This document shows, one piece after another, positions 9,042 to 17,282 of a stretch of DNA of 64,000 bases (its first letter is position 1; each line of letters starts with the position of its first letter). A model generated the notes under the pieces. It saw nothing but the letters and a program-made list of their open reading frames with translations. It had not been told where the DNA came from and did not search any database. The position numbers and the translations under genes are program-made. Source of the DNA: Novosphingobium sp. 9 (GTDB taxonomy: Bacteria; Pseudomonadota; Alphaproteobacteria; Sphingomonadales; Sphingomonadaceae); the NCBI RefSeq assembly GCF_025340265.1, contig NZ_CP022708.1, forward strand, positions 209,501-273,500. Direction: 5' to 3'.

Positions 9042-9701
9042 TCAGCCCCATTCGTGCGCCAGCCGCTGGACGGCAGCCGACGCCGGTTCCGCACCTTCGG
9101 TCAGCTCGATGATGCGGCGGCGTATCTGCGGCGTTTCCACGAGCGCGGCCAGCACGGCTGCAACATCGTCTCGGGTGACGCTGCCGTAGGGCAGGGCCAC
9201 GCCCATCTCGACCCTGCCGGTGCCGGGCTCCAGCGTCAGCGTGCCGGGGCGCAGGATCACCCAGTCGAGATCGCTGGCGGCGAGATGGGCATCGGCCAGC
9301 TTCTTGACGCGCATGTAGTTCTCGAAGCCCTCGCGCGGCGCAGTGCCGCGCCCGGCCTCGGGGAAGGCGGAGACCAGCAGAAACCGGGTAATTCCGGCCA
9401 TGCGGGCCGCCGCAACGGCGGTTTCGAGGCCTTTTCCATCGACCGCGTTGGTCAGTTCGATCCCGGCGCCGCCTGCGCCCGCGCTGAACACCACGGCGTC
9501 AGAGCCTGCCATCAGTGCTGCCAGAGCGGCTGCGTCCAGCGCCGTGAGGTCGCCCGCGACGGGCTCCCCGCCCAGCGCCAGCAATTCGCTGGCCTGCTCG
9601 GGGTGGCGGTGCAGCGCGCGGGGCGTGTGGCCCTTGGCGGCCAGCAGCGGGATCAGCCGCCGCGCGACCTTGCCTGCGCCGCCGACGATAAAGATGTTCA
9701 T
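9042..9701 (-). CDS. NAD(P)-binding atypical SDR protein (YwnB/SDR5-like)
   Basis: A 219-residue Rossmann-fold protein. The N-terminal dinucleotide motif is IVGGAGKVAR (residues 5-14), followed by a basic LHRHPEQ segment that favours NADP(H). Further motifs are DAVVFSAGAGG, FLLVSAFPE and WVILRPGTL, which are typical of atypical SDR families such as YwnB/YtfG-like proteins. No Tyr-x-x-x-Lys pair in a classical position is evident, so catalysis is uncertain; members are often oxidoreductases or NAD(P)-sensing proteins. The gene converges on anbu with only seven bases between stop codons. Confidence 0.8.
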   Translation of the reverse strand: MNIFIVGGAGKVARRLIPLLAAKGHTPRALHRHPEQASELLALGGEPVAGDLTALDAAALAALMAGSDAVVFSAGAGGAGIELTNAVDGKGLETAVAAARMAGITRFLLVSAFPEAGRGTAPREGFENYMRVKKLADAHLAASDLDWVILRPGTLTLEPGTGRVEMGVALPYGSVTRDDVAAVLAALVETPQIRRRIIELTEGAEPASAAVQRLAHEWG

Positions 9702-9743
9702 GATGGTGTTCCTTGTGTCTGTCGAGCGGCTTAGTGGCAGGGC

Positions 9744-10445
9744 CTAGCGGCAGAAGTGCCCCGGCGTGGCCTCCAGATGGAAGTGGTTCTGGTGCGCGCT
9801 GTTGTAACCGGGGCCAAGCACGGTGCCGAAGCGCTTGCAGGCGCTGTCGTGCACCACGCGCAGGAACTCGCGCTCGTCCGCCGTGCCGCTGCTCCAGTCG
9901 CCCAGCACCGTCACCCGGCGTCCGTCCGCCAGCACAAAGCCGGAGACGTCGATCGCATTGGCCGTGGAGTGGCCCGAGCGGCGGTTGGTGCCTGCGACAT
10001 TGCGGCAGTTGTAGCTGCCGAAGGTCTCGATCTTCACCACCGGGCTGCCGAGGATCTGGCGCGCGGCGCGGTCCACGCCGAATCGCGCCCATCCGGCGAA
10101 GCCTTCTGACATCGAACAGGTGACGGGGCCAAGGTTGGTCACTTCCATCCGTGACGAATCGCTCGCCAGACTGACCAGCCGGACAGTGCCCAGCGTCGTG
10201 CAGCCCGATCCGTAATAGCGATCCGGCAGGGGCGTGAACTGCACGTTGCGGGCGCTGAGATCAGCGATGCACTGCTGGTCGCTGATCGCGCGCGGAACCG
10301 GCGCGGGGCGTGACTGCATCCGGCCCGGCGGGCGACGCGACTCGTTGCGATCGCGCGCTCCCTGACCGCCGATGCAGCCGCTCAGCAAGGCCAGTGTCAG
10401 GACCACCGGCAGGCCTCCGAGCAGGATCTTCGTGTCTATACGCAT
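9744..10445 (-). CDS. Extensin-like C-terminal domain lipoprotein
   Basis: A 233-residue protein. The signal peptide ends in LLSGC with Cys24, so it is a lipoprotein. The extensin-like domain is seen from SDQQCIADLSARNVQF onward, with conserved cysteines in YGSGCTT, PVTCSM, YNCRN, SACKRFG and a C-terminal GHFCR. The core RSGHSTANAIDVSGF and HQNHFHLE carry the histidine and aspartate residues shared with D-alanyl-D-alanine carboxypeptidase-like metallopeptidases. A role in cell-wall hydrolysis is therefore plausible but inferred. ATG 10445 is used because it places the hydrophobic segment next to the basic start; a longer start at 10466 is open. It reads away from the MITE-like element. Confidence 0.85.
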   Translation of the reverse strand: MRIDTKILLGGLPVVLTLALLSGCIGGQGARDRNESRRPPGRMQSRPAPVPRAISDQQCIADLSARNVQFTPLPDRYYGSGCTTLGTVRLVSLASDSSRMEVTNLGPVTCSMSEGFAGWARFGVDRAARQILGSPVVKIETFGSYNCRNVAGTNRRSGHSTANAIDVSGFVLADGRRVTVLGDWSSGTADEREFLRVVHDSACKRFGTVLGPGYNSAHQNHFHLEATPGHFCR

Positions 10446-10469
10446 GGACTTGAGTGTGCCCCCCAAGGC

Positions 10470-10739
10470 TTAGGGTCAGGACCCCTTACTCGCACCGTCG
10501 AGGCGCCCGAATGGCGAACATATCGGGGCAAATCGCCCGCCGGGAAGGCTTTTTGCCTTTCCAAGGGTGATTTGGTTCGAGATGGAAGCCATTCGGGCGT
10601 CCCGCAGGGATTTGGCCAAAATGGCCCGGCACTTCGTCGGGAAGTCTTGAAATATCGACATATTCCTGCGCCTTCCCTTCTCGTGCTGAGCCATTTTGCT
10701 TCAAACCTCGACGATGCGAGTAAGGGGCCCTGACCCTAA
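10470..10739. mobile_element. MITE-like element with 34-bp terminal inverted repeats
   Basis: The ends 10470-10503 and 10706-10739 are inverted repeats that match at 32 of 34 positions, beginning TTAGGGTCAGG. The 202 bp between them holds no convincing gene. This size and structure fits a non-autonomous miniature transposable element mobilised by a transposase elsewhere. No target duplication is obvious at the edges. It lies between the extensin-like gene and the serC promoter. Confidence 0.65.
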
Positions 10740-10809
10740 CTCCAGCTTGCCAACGCGTGGAAAACAACATCGTTTCGTCGCCCCGGCCTCCAGTTTCGAC
10801 AAAGTGCGA

Positions 10810-10838
10810 TTGACATGGCGCCAGCGCACTTTAAACGC
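10810..10838 (+). promoter_or_regulatory. Candidate sigma-70 promoter of serC-serA
   Basis: TTGACA at 10810-10815 is a perfect -35 hexamer, and TAAACG or TTTAAA follows at about 10830-10837 with a spacer of 14-17 bases. It sits 57 bases upstream of the serC ATG. The leader then contains CTCTC (10873-10877) that can pair with GAGAG (10884-10888), overlapping the AAGGAG ribosome site. That could be a small translational control hairpin comparable to the alphaproteobacterial serC RNA motif. The identity with that motif is only a guess. Confidence 0.45.
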
Positions 10839-10894
10839 GGCTCCGGGCCACGCGGTCCCAACGCCGCGCGTGCTCTCTGTAAGGAGAGTCAGAA

Positions 10895-12025
10895 ATGACT
10901 GATATTATGATTCCGGCGCGCAAGCCTGCGCGTCCGCACTTCTCGTCGGGTCCCTGCGCCAAGCCGCCCGGCTATTCCCCCGAAAAGCTTTTCACCGAAT
11001 CGCTGGGTCGTTCGCACCGTGCGAAGATCGGCAAGACGCGCCTCGCCTATTGCATCGACCTGATGCGCGAAGTGCTGCGTTTGCCCGATACGCACCGCAT
11101 CGGCATCGTCCCCGGTTCGGACACCGGCGCCTTCGAGATGGCCATGTGGACCATGCTCGGTGCCCGCGGCGTCACTGCCCTTGCCTGGGAAAGCTTCGGC
11201 GAGGGCTGGGTGACGGATGCCGTCAAGCAACTCCAGCTCGAACCGACCGTCGTGCGCGCCGATTATGGCCAGCTGCCCGACCTCGACAAGATCGACTGGT
11301 CGGACGACGTGCTGTTCACCTGGAACGGCACCACTTCGGGCGTTCGCGTTCCCGATGCCAACTGGATCCCGGCCGACCGCGAGGGCCTCGCCTTCGCCGA
11401 TGCCACGTCGGCGGTGTTCGCCTACGACATCGACTGGACCAAGATCGACGTTGCCACGTTCTCGTGGCAGAAGGTTCTGGGCGGCGAGGGCGGCCATGGC
11501 GTGCTGATCCTCGGCCCCCGCGCGGTCGAACGGCTTGAGAACTACACCCCCAGCTGGCCGCTTCCCAAGGTGTTCCGCCTTGTTTCGAAGGGCAAGCTGG
11601 CCGAGGGCGTGTTCAAGGGCGAGACGATCAACACCCCCTCGATGCTGGCCGTCGAAGACGCGATCTTCGCGCTTGAATGGGCCAAGGGACTGGGCGGTCT
11701 GGAAGGGCTGATGGCCCGCTCGAACGCCAATGCGCACGCGCTCGACAAGATCGTCGCTGAGCGTGACTGGCTGGGCCACCTCGCGGTGGATTCGGGCACC
11801 CGCTCGAAGACCTCGGTCTGTCTCACTGTCGAAGGTGCGGATGCCGACTTCATCAAGAAGTTCGCGGCCCTCCTCGAAAAGGAAGGCGCGGCCTACGACG
11901 TAGCCGGATACCGCGATGCCCCGGCAGGCCTGCGCATCTGGTGCGGCGCCACGGTCGACACCGCCGATATCGAGGCGCTCGGCCCCTGGCTCGACTGGGC
12001 CTACGCCACCGTCAAGGCCGGCTGA
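10895..12025 (+). CDS. serC: Phosphoserine aminotransferase
   Basis: A 376-residue class V PLP aminotransferase that converts 3-phosphohydroxypyruvate and glutamate to phosphoserine and 2-oxoglutarate in the cytosol. It is of the archaeal/alphaproteobacterial subtype (FSSGPCAKPPGYSPEKL start, no E. coli-like N-terminus). The PLP lysine is K193 in FSWQKVLGGEGGHG; SDTGAFEMAMW holds the phosphate-binding loop. AAGGAG lies nine bases before the ATG. serA follows after a 105-base gap containing a REP pair, so the two first steps of serine biosynthesis form one unit. Confidence 0.95.
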   Translation: MTDIMIPARKPARPHFSSGPCAKPPGYSPEKLFTESLGRSHRAKIGKTRLAYCIDLMREVLRLPDTHRIGIVPGSDTGAFEMAMWTMLGARGVTALAWESFGEGWVTDAVKQLQLEPTVVRADYGQLPDLDKIDWSDDVLFTWNGTTSGVRVPDANWIPADREGLAFADATSAVFAYDIDWTKIDVATFSWQKVLGGEGGHGVLILGPRAVERLENYTPSWPLPKVFRLVSKGKLAEGVFKGETINTPSMLAVEDAIFALEWAKGLGGLEGLMARSNANAHALDKIVAERDWLGHLAVDSGTRSKTSVCLTVEGADADFIKKFAALLEKEGAAYDVAGYRDAPAGLRIWCGATVDTADIEALGPWLDWAYATVKAG

Positions 12026-12038
12026 ACTTTTCAACGTC

Positions 12039-12112
12039 GTCCCAGCGAAAGCTGGGACCGCTCTCCTCCACGCGCCGCGCTTGCGGCCCGCGATCCCAGC
12101 CTGCGCTGGGAT
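12039..12112. repeat. Inverted pair of REP-like hairpins between serC and serA
   Basis: Two hairpins, GTCCCAGC-GAAA-GCTGGGAC at 12039-12058 and ATCCCAGC-CTGC-GCTGGGAT at 12093-12112, lie head to head with their CGTCGT/ACGAC flanks outward. This BIME-like pair belongs to the same family as those near 238 and 15363. Its position inside an operon suggests it may set relative serC and serA message levels. Confidence 0.7.
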
Positions 12113-12130
12113 GACGACTGGATACTGAAT

Positions 12131-13717
12131 ATGACCAAGCCCAAAGTTCTCATTTCCGACAAGATGGATCCCAACGCCGCCCGTATCTTCGAGGAGATGG
12201 GCTGTGACGTTGACGTCATCACCGGTGAAACCCCCGAACAACTGATCGCCCGCATCGGCGAGTACGATGGCCTTGCCATCCGTTCCTCGACGAAGGTGAC
12301 GCCTGCCATTCTCGAGGCCGCGACCAATCTGAAGGTCATCGGTCGCGCCGGTATCGGTGTCGACAACGTCGATATCCCGGCGGCTTCGGCCAAGGGCGTC
12401 GTCGTGATGAACACGCCGTTCGGCAACTCGATCACCACCGCCGAGCACGCCATCGCGCTGATCTTCGCGCTCGCGCGCCAGCTTCCCGAAGCCAATGCCC
12501 AGACCCAGGCGGGCCTGTGGCCGAAGAACGGCTTCATGGGCGTCGAAGTCACCGGCAAGACGCTCGGCCTGATCGGCGCGGGCAACATCGGCTCGATCGT
12601 CGCCAGCCGCGCGCTGGGCCTGCGCATGAAGGTCGTCGCCTTCGACCCGTTCCTGACGCCCGAGCGCGCCGTGGAAATGGGCGTCGAGAAGGCCGACCTC
12701 GACACGCTGCTCGCCCGTGCCGACTTCATCACCCTGCACACGCCGCTGACCGACCAGACCCGCAACATTCTCTCGGCAGAGAACCTCGCCAAGACCAAGA
12801 AGGGCGTGCGCATCGTCAACTGCGCGCGTGGCGGTCTGGTCGACGAGGCCGCGCTCAAGGATCTGCTGGACTCCGGCCACATCGCCGGTGCCGCGCTCGA
12901 CGTGTTCCAGACCGAGCCCGCCAAGGACTCGCCGCTGTTCGGCACCCCGAACTTCATCTGCACCCCGCACCTGGGCGCCTCGACCACCGAAGCGCAGGTC
13001 AACGTGGCGCTGCAGGTGGCCGAGCAGATGGCCGACTACCTCGTCTCGGGCGGCGTCACCAACGCGCTGAATGTGCCCTCGCTCTCCGCCGAGGAAGCGC
13101 CCAAGCTCAAGCCCTACATGAAGCTGGCCGAAGAGCTGGGTTCGATGGTCGGTCAGCTGACCGTGGATTCGGTGCCGCGCATTTCGATCCACGTCGAGGG
13201 CGCTGCCGCAGAGCTGAACATCAAGCCCATCGTCGCCGCCGTTCTCGCAGGCTTCCTGCGCGTCCAGTCGGACACGGTGAACATGGTCAACGCGCCCTAC
13301 CTCGCCAAGGAGCGCGGCCTCGAAGTGCGTGAGGTCAAGACCGAGCGCGAGGGCGACTATCACACGCTGGTCCGCGTTTCGGTGAAGACCGAGGCGGGCG
13401 AGCGCTCGGTGGCGGGCACGCTGTTCAACAACGTCGAGCCGCGCCTTGTCGAGATGTTCGGCATCAAGGTCGAAGCCGAGCTGACCGGCCCGATGATGTA
13501 CATCGTCAACGAGGATGCGCCGGGCTTCATCGGCCGGATCGGCACGCTGCTGGGCGAGAACGCGATCAACATCGGCACGTTCAATCTCGGTCGCCGTGCG
13601 GCGGGTGGCGAGGCAGTGCTGCTCCTCTCGGTCGATACGGCGGTGTCGGACGACGTGCTCAAGGCGGCGACGGCGCTGCCCGGCGTGAAGACGGTCAAGG
13701 CGCTCAAGTTCGCCTGA
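12131..13717 (+). CDS. serA: D-3-phosphoglycerate dehydrogenase
   Basis: A 528-residue enzyme, the long form with an ASB and a C-terminal ACT domain. It oxidises 3-phosphoglycerate to 3-phosphohydroxypyruvate with NAD. The NAD-binding motif GAGNIG is at 149-154; the substrate/catalytic segments GRAGIGVDNVD (71-81), NCARGGLVDEAAL and PHLGAST are intact. The C-terminal part, with YIVNEDAPGFIGRIGTLLGE, is the ACT domain that binds serine for feedback control in many SerA proteins. It is downstream of serC and ends just before a strong terminator. Confidence 0.96.
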   Translation: MTKPKVLISDKMDPNAARIFEEMGCDVDVITGETPEQLIARIGEYDGLAIRSSTKVTPAILEAATNLKVIGRAGIGVDNVDIPAASAKGVVVMNTPFGNSITTAEHAIALIFALARQLPEANAQTQAGLWPKNGFMGVEVTGKTLGLIGAGNIGSIVASRALGLRMKVVAFDPFLTPERAVEMGVEKADLDTLLARADFITLHTPLTDQTRNILSAENLAKTKKGVRIVNCARGGLVDEAALKDLLDSGHIAGAALDVFQTEPAKDSPLFGTPNFICTPHLGASTTEAQVNVALQVAEQMADYLVSGGVTNALNVPSLSAEEAPKLKPYMKLAEELGSMVGQLTVDSVPRISIHVEGAAAELNIKPIVAAVLAGFLRVQSDTVNMVNAPYLAKERGLEVREVKTEREGDYHTLVRVSVKTEAGERSVAGTLFNNVEPRLVEMFGIKVEAELTGPMMYIVNEDAPGFIGRIGTLLGENAINIGTFNLGRRAAGGEAVLLLSVDTAVSDDVLKAATALPGVKTVKALKFA

Positions 13718-13748
13718 TCCTTCAACGGGTTGGATTAACGAGACAGGG

Positions 13749-13780
13749 AAGGGCGGTGCCGCAGGGCGCCGCCCTTTTTC
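13749..13780 (+). terminator. Rho-independent terminator of serC-serA
   Basis: A 12-bp stem (AAGGGCGGTGCC against GGCGCCGCCCTT, one G-U pair) with a GCAG loop is followed directly by a T-run. It lies 32 bases after the serA stop codon. Confidence 0.9.
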
Positions 13781-13810
13781 GCGTCCGGGGGCGGGGTGTT
13801 TACACGCAAG

Positions 13811-13927
13811 GTGACACTCTGGTTGACACAGTTGACACAGTTGACACGGTCCAGAGGGAAAGTGTCACTTTGCCTGCCCGGCATCCTGAAGGACGCCTGT
13901 GGCACTTTACCAGCAGATAAAGTGACA
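13811..13927. repeat. Array of TGACAC/GTGTCA motifs upstream of hisZ
   Basis: Three tandem 9-bp units GTTGACACA, GTTGACACA and GTTGACACG stand at 13822-13848. They are flanked by GGTGACACT (13810-13818), a perfect 13-base palindrome AAAGTGTCACTTT (13859-13871) and AAAGTGACA (13919-13927). The region between serA and hisZ (13718-14104) contains no supported gene. The array may be a protein-binding region; this is inference from symmetry only. Confidence 0.55.
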
Positions 13928-14104
13928 GGATGGAAGCCGATGGAGAGGATAGGAATTGGGCGGGCATTCCTGTCCGATACCGTCATCGCACATCTGTAGG
14001 AAAACGGTTGTTGCGCGCTCTCGTGCGGCGCCTTCGCTTTCCTTGCCGGAAATGCCCAGACTCGTTCGACAAGCGCGCAACATGGCGCTAAGGCCCGCCT
14101 CATT

Positions 14105-15229
14105 ATGCACGACACCGACCGCGATCTGCTGCCCGAGGGACTGGGCGACCGTCTGCCGACACAGGCCACTGCCGCCCAGCGTGTGCGCCGCGAAGCGCTC
14201 GATGTTATGGCGCGCCATGGCTACGCCCGCGTCGAGACGCCGATGATCGAGTTCGAGAAGTCGCTCGCCAGCCGCATGGCGAATGTCAGCGTGCGGCGCA
14301 TGTTCCGCTTCGTCGATCCGCTCTCGCTGCGCACGCTGGCGCTGCGCTCGGACATCACTGTGCAGGTCGGCCGTATCGCCGCGACGGGCCTGTCGCGCGC
14401 GCCGCGCCCGCTGCGCCTGTGCTATGGCGGGCAGGTCGTCACCGTGAAGGGCGACGGGCTCGACCCGGTGCGCGAACGCTTGCAACTGGGCGTCGAACTG
14501 GTCGGCACCGACAGCGTGGCCGCCGCTGCCGAAATCGTCGAAGTCGCCATCGAGGCGCTGGCCGCTGCCGGGGCCACCGGCATTTCGGTGGACTTCACGT
14601 TGCCCGATCTGGTCGACACTCTCTCTCACGAGGCGCTGCCACTGGCCGCTTCGCGCGTGGAAAAGGTGCGGCAGATGCTCGATTCCAAGGACGCGGGCGG
14701 CCTCGTCGATGTCGGCGGGCAGGCGTATCTGCCGCTGCTCTATGCCGTCGGCCCGTTCGACGCCGCGATCGAGCGACTGGCAAAATTTGACGTCGGCGGT
14801 GTCCTGGCCAGTCGCATCGCGGGCCTTCGCGAGATCGCCGCGCGCGTTGGCGGCAAGGCGCGCCTCACACTCGACCCGTCCGAGCGTCACGGCTTCGAAT
14901 ACCAGTCATGGTTCGGCTTCATGATCTATGCCGAGAACGTGCCGGGCAGCCTCGGTCGCGGCGGCACCTATCGCATCCTCGACAGCGAGGGCGGTGAGGG
15001 TGAAGCAGCCTGCGGCTTCTCGCTCTATCCCGACAAGCTGATCGACGCGCTCGCCGCCGATGCCGCGCCCAAGGACCGCCTGTTCCTGCCGCTGGGGCAC
15101 GATGCGGATGCCGCCGCCCGCCTGCGCGCGGTCGGCTGGACGACAGTGGCTGCACTGGGCGACGGGGACGATGCGCTGGCGCTCGGCTGCACGCATCGTC
15201 TCGACGGCGGAAGTGCCGTCGCGCTCTGA
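14105..15229 (+). CDS. hisZ: ATP phosphoribosyltransferase regulatory subunit
   Basis: A 374-residue protein built on the class II aminoacyl-tRNA synthetase fold. The opening LLPEGLGDRLP, motif-2-like RSDITVQVGRIA and PLRLCYGGQVV are as in HisZ, the partner that activates the short form of HisG in the first step of histidine biosynthesis. It lacks the HisRS C-terminal anticodon-binding domain, which separates it from histidyl-tRNA synthetase. hisG is not in the window. The gene is monocistronic here, 147 bases upstream of purA's lipoprotein neighbour being the next gene on the strand; the upstream repeat array could regulate it. Confidence 0.85.
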   Translation: MHDTDRDLLPEGLGDRLPTQATAAQRVRREALDVMARHGYARVETPMIEFEKSLASRMANVSVRRMFRFVDPLSLRTLALRSDITVQVGRIAATGLSRAPRPLRLCYGGQVVTVKGDGLDPVRERLQLGVELVGTDSVAAAAEIVEVAIEALAAAGATGISVDFTLPDLVDTLSHEALPLAASRVEKVRQMLDSKDAGGLVDVGGQAYLPLLYAVGPFDAAIERLAKFDVGGVLASRIAGLREIAARVGGKARLTLDPSERHGFEYQSWFGFMIYAENVPGSLGRGGTYRILDSEGGEGEAACGFSLYPDKLIDALAADAAPKDRLFLPLGHDADAAARLRAVGWTTVAALGDGDDALALGCTHRLDGGSAVAL

Positions 15230-15362
15230 GGGTTTTTGAAGGGTAAAGGTGATTTCCGGGGCCATCGGTCCCGGACCCCGTTACGTCTCCCGGCGCTGGC
15301 GTTTATGCGTGGGGCGGGGAGGCGCGTGTTCCGAGGTTTGTCACCTCGTTCTCTACTTCGTC

Positions 15363-15382
15363 ATCCCAGCGAAAGCTGGGAT
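15363..15382. repeat. REP-like hairpin
   Basis: ATCCCAGC-GAAA-GCTGGGAT is a perfect 8-bp stem with a GAAA tetraloop, in a CGTC...CGCTGG context. It is the third site of the same family in this window, after 238-257 and 12039-12112. Confidence 0.7.
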
Positions 15383-15441
15383 CGCTGGCCGAGCGTTCTG
15401 TGCTTGAATGGCGTCAAAAATTCGCCAGTCATGCATGCATG

Positions 15442-15843
15442 ATGAGAAACCATCTCATTTTGCCATTCTTGTTCGCGGTATTCAGTCTTGCGGCATGTGC
15501 CAAGCCAGAGACACGCGCCTGCACACCACCACTTGCGAGTTGGAAAATACCATCGCTCGGCCCCGGTCTTCGGACCATGATGAACCGCATTTCCGTGAAC
15601 CGCTTTGGGCACATCTACTGGAATGACCATCGCGTTTCCGACGCTGCGTTCACGAAGCTCTTGGAGCAGGCCAGAAAACTTGATCCCGAGCCCGGTTTTT
15701 ATCTCGAAACGGAAATGGGCTTGCCGTGTCGCGATCTCGAAGAGGTGCGTGATCGTATGAACACTGTGCTCGATTGCGACGGCGAGCCGGGCCGCTGCCA
15801 GGAAGGGCTTCCCGATCCGACCACCCGCAAGTTCCTTCCTTGA
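15442..15843 (+). CDS. Small lipoprotein with an ExbD/TolR-like periplasmic domain
   Basis: A 133-residue protein beginning at ATG 15442 (ATG 15439 is also possible). The signal ends SLAACAK, giving Cys19 as the lipidated residue. The mature part contains ISVNRFGHIYWNDHRV followed by a helix (AAFTKLLEQARKLDPE) and a strand (FYLETEMG). This order resembles the periplasmic domain of ExbD/TolR (strand, small residue turn, strand, helix). ExbD proteins are anchored by a transmembrane helix, so a lipid anchor would be unusual. Cysteines in MGLPCRDL, VLDCDGE and GRCQEG may form disulfides. I give the ExbD resemblance as tentative; no gene of the Ton/Tol system is nearby. Confidence 0.6.
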   Translation: MRNHLILPFLFAVFSLAACAKPETRACTPPLASWKIPSLGPGLRTMMNRISVNRFGHIYWNDHRVSDAAFTKLLEQARKLDPEPGFYLETEMGLPCRDLEEVRDRMNTVLDCDGEPGRCQEGLPDPTTRKFLP

Positions 15844-15992
15844 AGCCCAACCACCCTTGACTCACCCGCCCGATCCGCTAGGGCGCGCACCGCACATTCG
15901 GGAGCGCTCTTGCGCGCCCTTCGCTCCATCCGCTACGCCGAGTCCTGTCGAAGGGCGTTTCTGGATCACCGGGCAGGTGGAGGAGTGTATCC

Positions 15993-17282
15993 GTGGCCAA
16001 TGTAACCGTGATCGGCGCCCAGTGGGGTGACGAAGGCAAAGGCAAGATCGTCGACTGGCTGGCCAGCCGCGCCGATGCCGTGGTGCGCTTTCAGGGCGGC
16101 CACAATGCCGGTCACACGCTGGTCGTGGGTGAGCAGGTCTACAAGCTGAGCCTCCTGCCCTCGGGCATCGTCACCGGCACGCTGTCGATCATCGGCAACG
16201 GCGTGGTGCTCGATCCCTGGCACCTCAAGTCCGAAGTCGAGAAGCTGCGCGGTCAGGGTGTCGAGATCAACCCCGAGAACTTCGCGATTGCCGACAACTG
16301 TCCGCTGATCCTGCCGGTCCACCGCGAGCTGGACGGCCTGCGCGAAGCGGCTGCGGGTGCGGGCAAGATCGGCACTACCGGTCGCGGTATCGGCCCGGCT
16401 TACGAGGACAAGGTCGGTCGCCGCGCGATCCGCGTCTGCGATCTGGCGCACCTTGACGATCTGGAGCCGCAGCTCGATCGTCTGTGTGCGCACCACGATG
16501 CGCTGCGTGCAGGCTTCGGGCAGGAGCCGATCGACCGCGCCCAGCTGATCGCCGACCTGCGCGAGATCGCGCCGTTCGTGCTGCAGTTCGCCCAGCCCGT
16601 CTGGCGCCGCCTGAACAAGGTGAAGAAGGCAGGCGCCCGCATCCTGTTCGAGGGCGCGCAGGGCGTGCTGCTCGACGTCGATCACGGCACTTATCCTTTC
16701 GTCACCAGCTCGAACACGGTTTCGGGCACGGCGGCGAGCGGTTCGGGCCTTGGCCCCTCGGCCACCGGCTTCGTGCTGGGCATCGTCAAGGCCTACACCA
16801 CCCGCGTCGGCTCGGGCCCGTTCCCGACCGAGCTGGAGGATGCGACCGGCCAGCGTCTGGGCGAGCGCGGCCACGAGTTCGGCACTGTCACCGGTCGCAA
16901 GCGTCGCTGCGGCTGGTTCGACGCGGTGCTGACGCGCCAGTCCTGCGCGATCTCGGGCGTGACCGGCATCGCGCTGACCAAGCTCGACGTGCTCGACGGG
17001 TTCGAGAAGGTGAAGATCTGCACCGGCTATCGCCTGAACGGCAAGATCCTCGACTACTTCCCCAGCCATGCCGCCGATCAGGCGAATGTCGAGCCGATCT
17101 ATGAAGAGATGGACGGCTGGCAGGGCACCACCGCGGGCGCCCGCTCGTGGGCGGACCTGCCCGCGCAGGCGATCAAGTACATCCAGCGCGTGCAGGAACT
17201 GATCGAGACCCCGGTGGCGCTGGTCTCCACCAGCCCCGAGCGCGAGGACACCATCCTTGTGCGCGATCCCTTCCAGGATTGA
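15993..17282 (+). CDS. purA: Adenylosuccinate synthetase
   Basis: A 429-residue cytosolic enzyme joining IMP and aspartate with GTP to adenylosuccinate, the first committed step to AMP. The P-loop QWGDEGKGK (residues 10-18) carries the catalytic Asp13, and H41 in GGHNAGHT is the general acid. [13 protein letters not shown] and the C-terminal [11 protein letters not shown] segment are intact. Translation starts at GTG 15993 with GGAGGAG seven bases upstream. The L,D-transpeptidase gene overlaps the stop codon by one base. Confidence 0.97.
   Translation: MANVTVIGAQWGDEGKGKIVDWLASRADAVVRFQGGHNAGHTLVVGEQVYKLSLLPSGIVTGTLSIIGNGVVLDPWHLKSEVEKLRGQGVEINPENFAIADNCPLILPVHRELDGLREAAAGAGKIGTTGRGIGPAYEDKVGRRAIRVCDLAHLDDLEPQLDRLCAHHDALRAGFGQEPIDRAQLIADLREIAPFVLQFAQPVWRRLNKVKKAGARILFEGAQGVLLDVDHGTYPFVTSSNTVSGTAASGSGLGPSATGFVLGIVKAYTTRVGSGPFPTELEDATGQRLGERGHEFGTVTGRKRRCGWFDAVLTRQSCAISGVTGIALTKLDVLDGFEKVKICTGYRLNGKILDYFPSHAADQANVEPIYEEMDGWQGTTAGARSWADLPAQAIKYIQRVQELIETPVALVSTSPEREDTILVRDPFQD

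Noticed and set aside
10889..13363. An 824-codon minus-strand open frame over serC and serA
   Set aside because: It is the antisense shadow of two GC-rich genes; its protein is His/Arg/Gly-rich without domain pattern and has no ribosome site.
13822..13848. Possible CRISPR-like repeats (GTTGACACA units)
   Set aside because: Units are tandem without spacers and far too short for CRISPR repeats; no cas gene is near.
13735..14169. Minus-strand frame including the repeated NCVNCVN segment
   Set aside because: The repeats come from the TGACAC array read in the wrong direction; no domain or ribosome site supports a protein.
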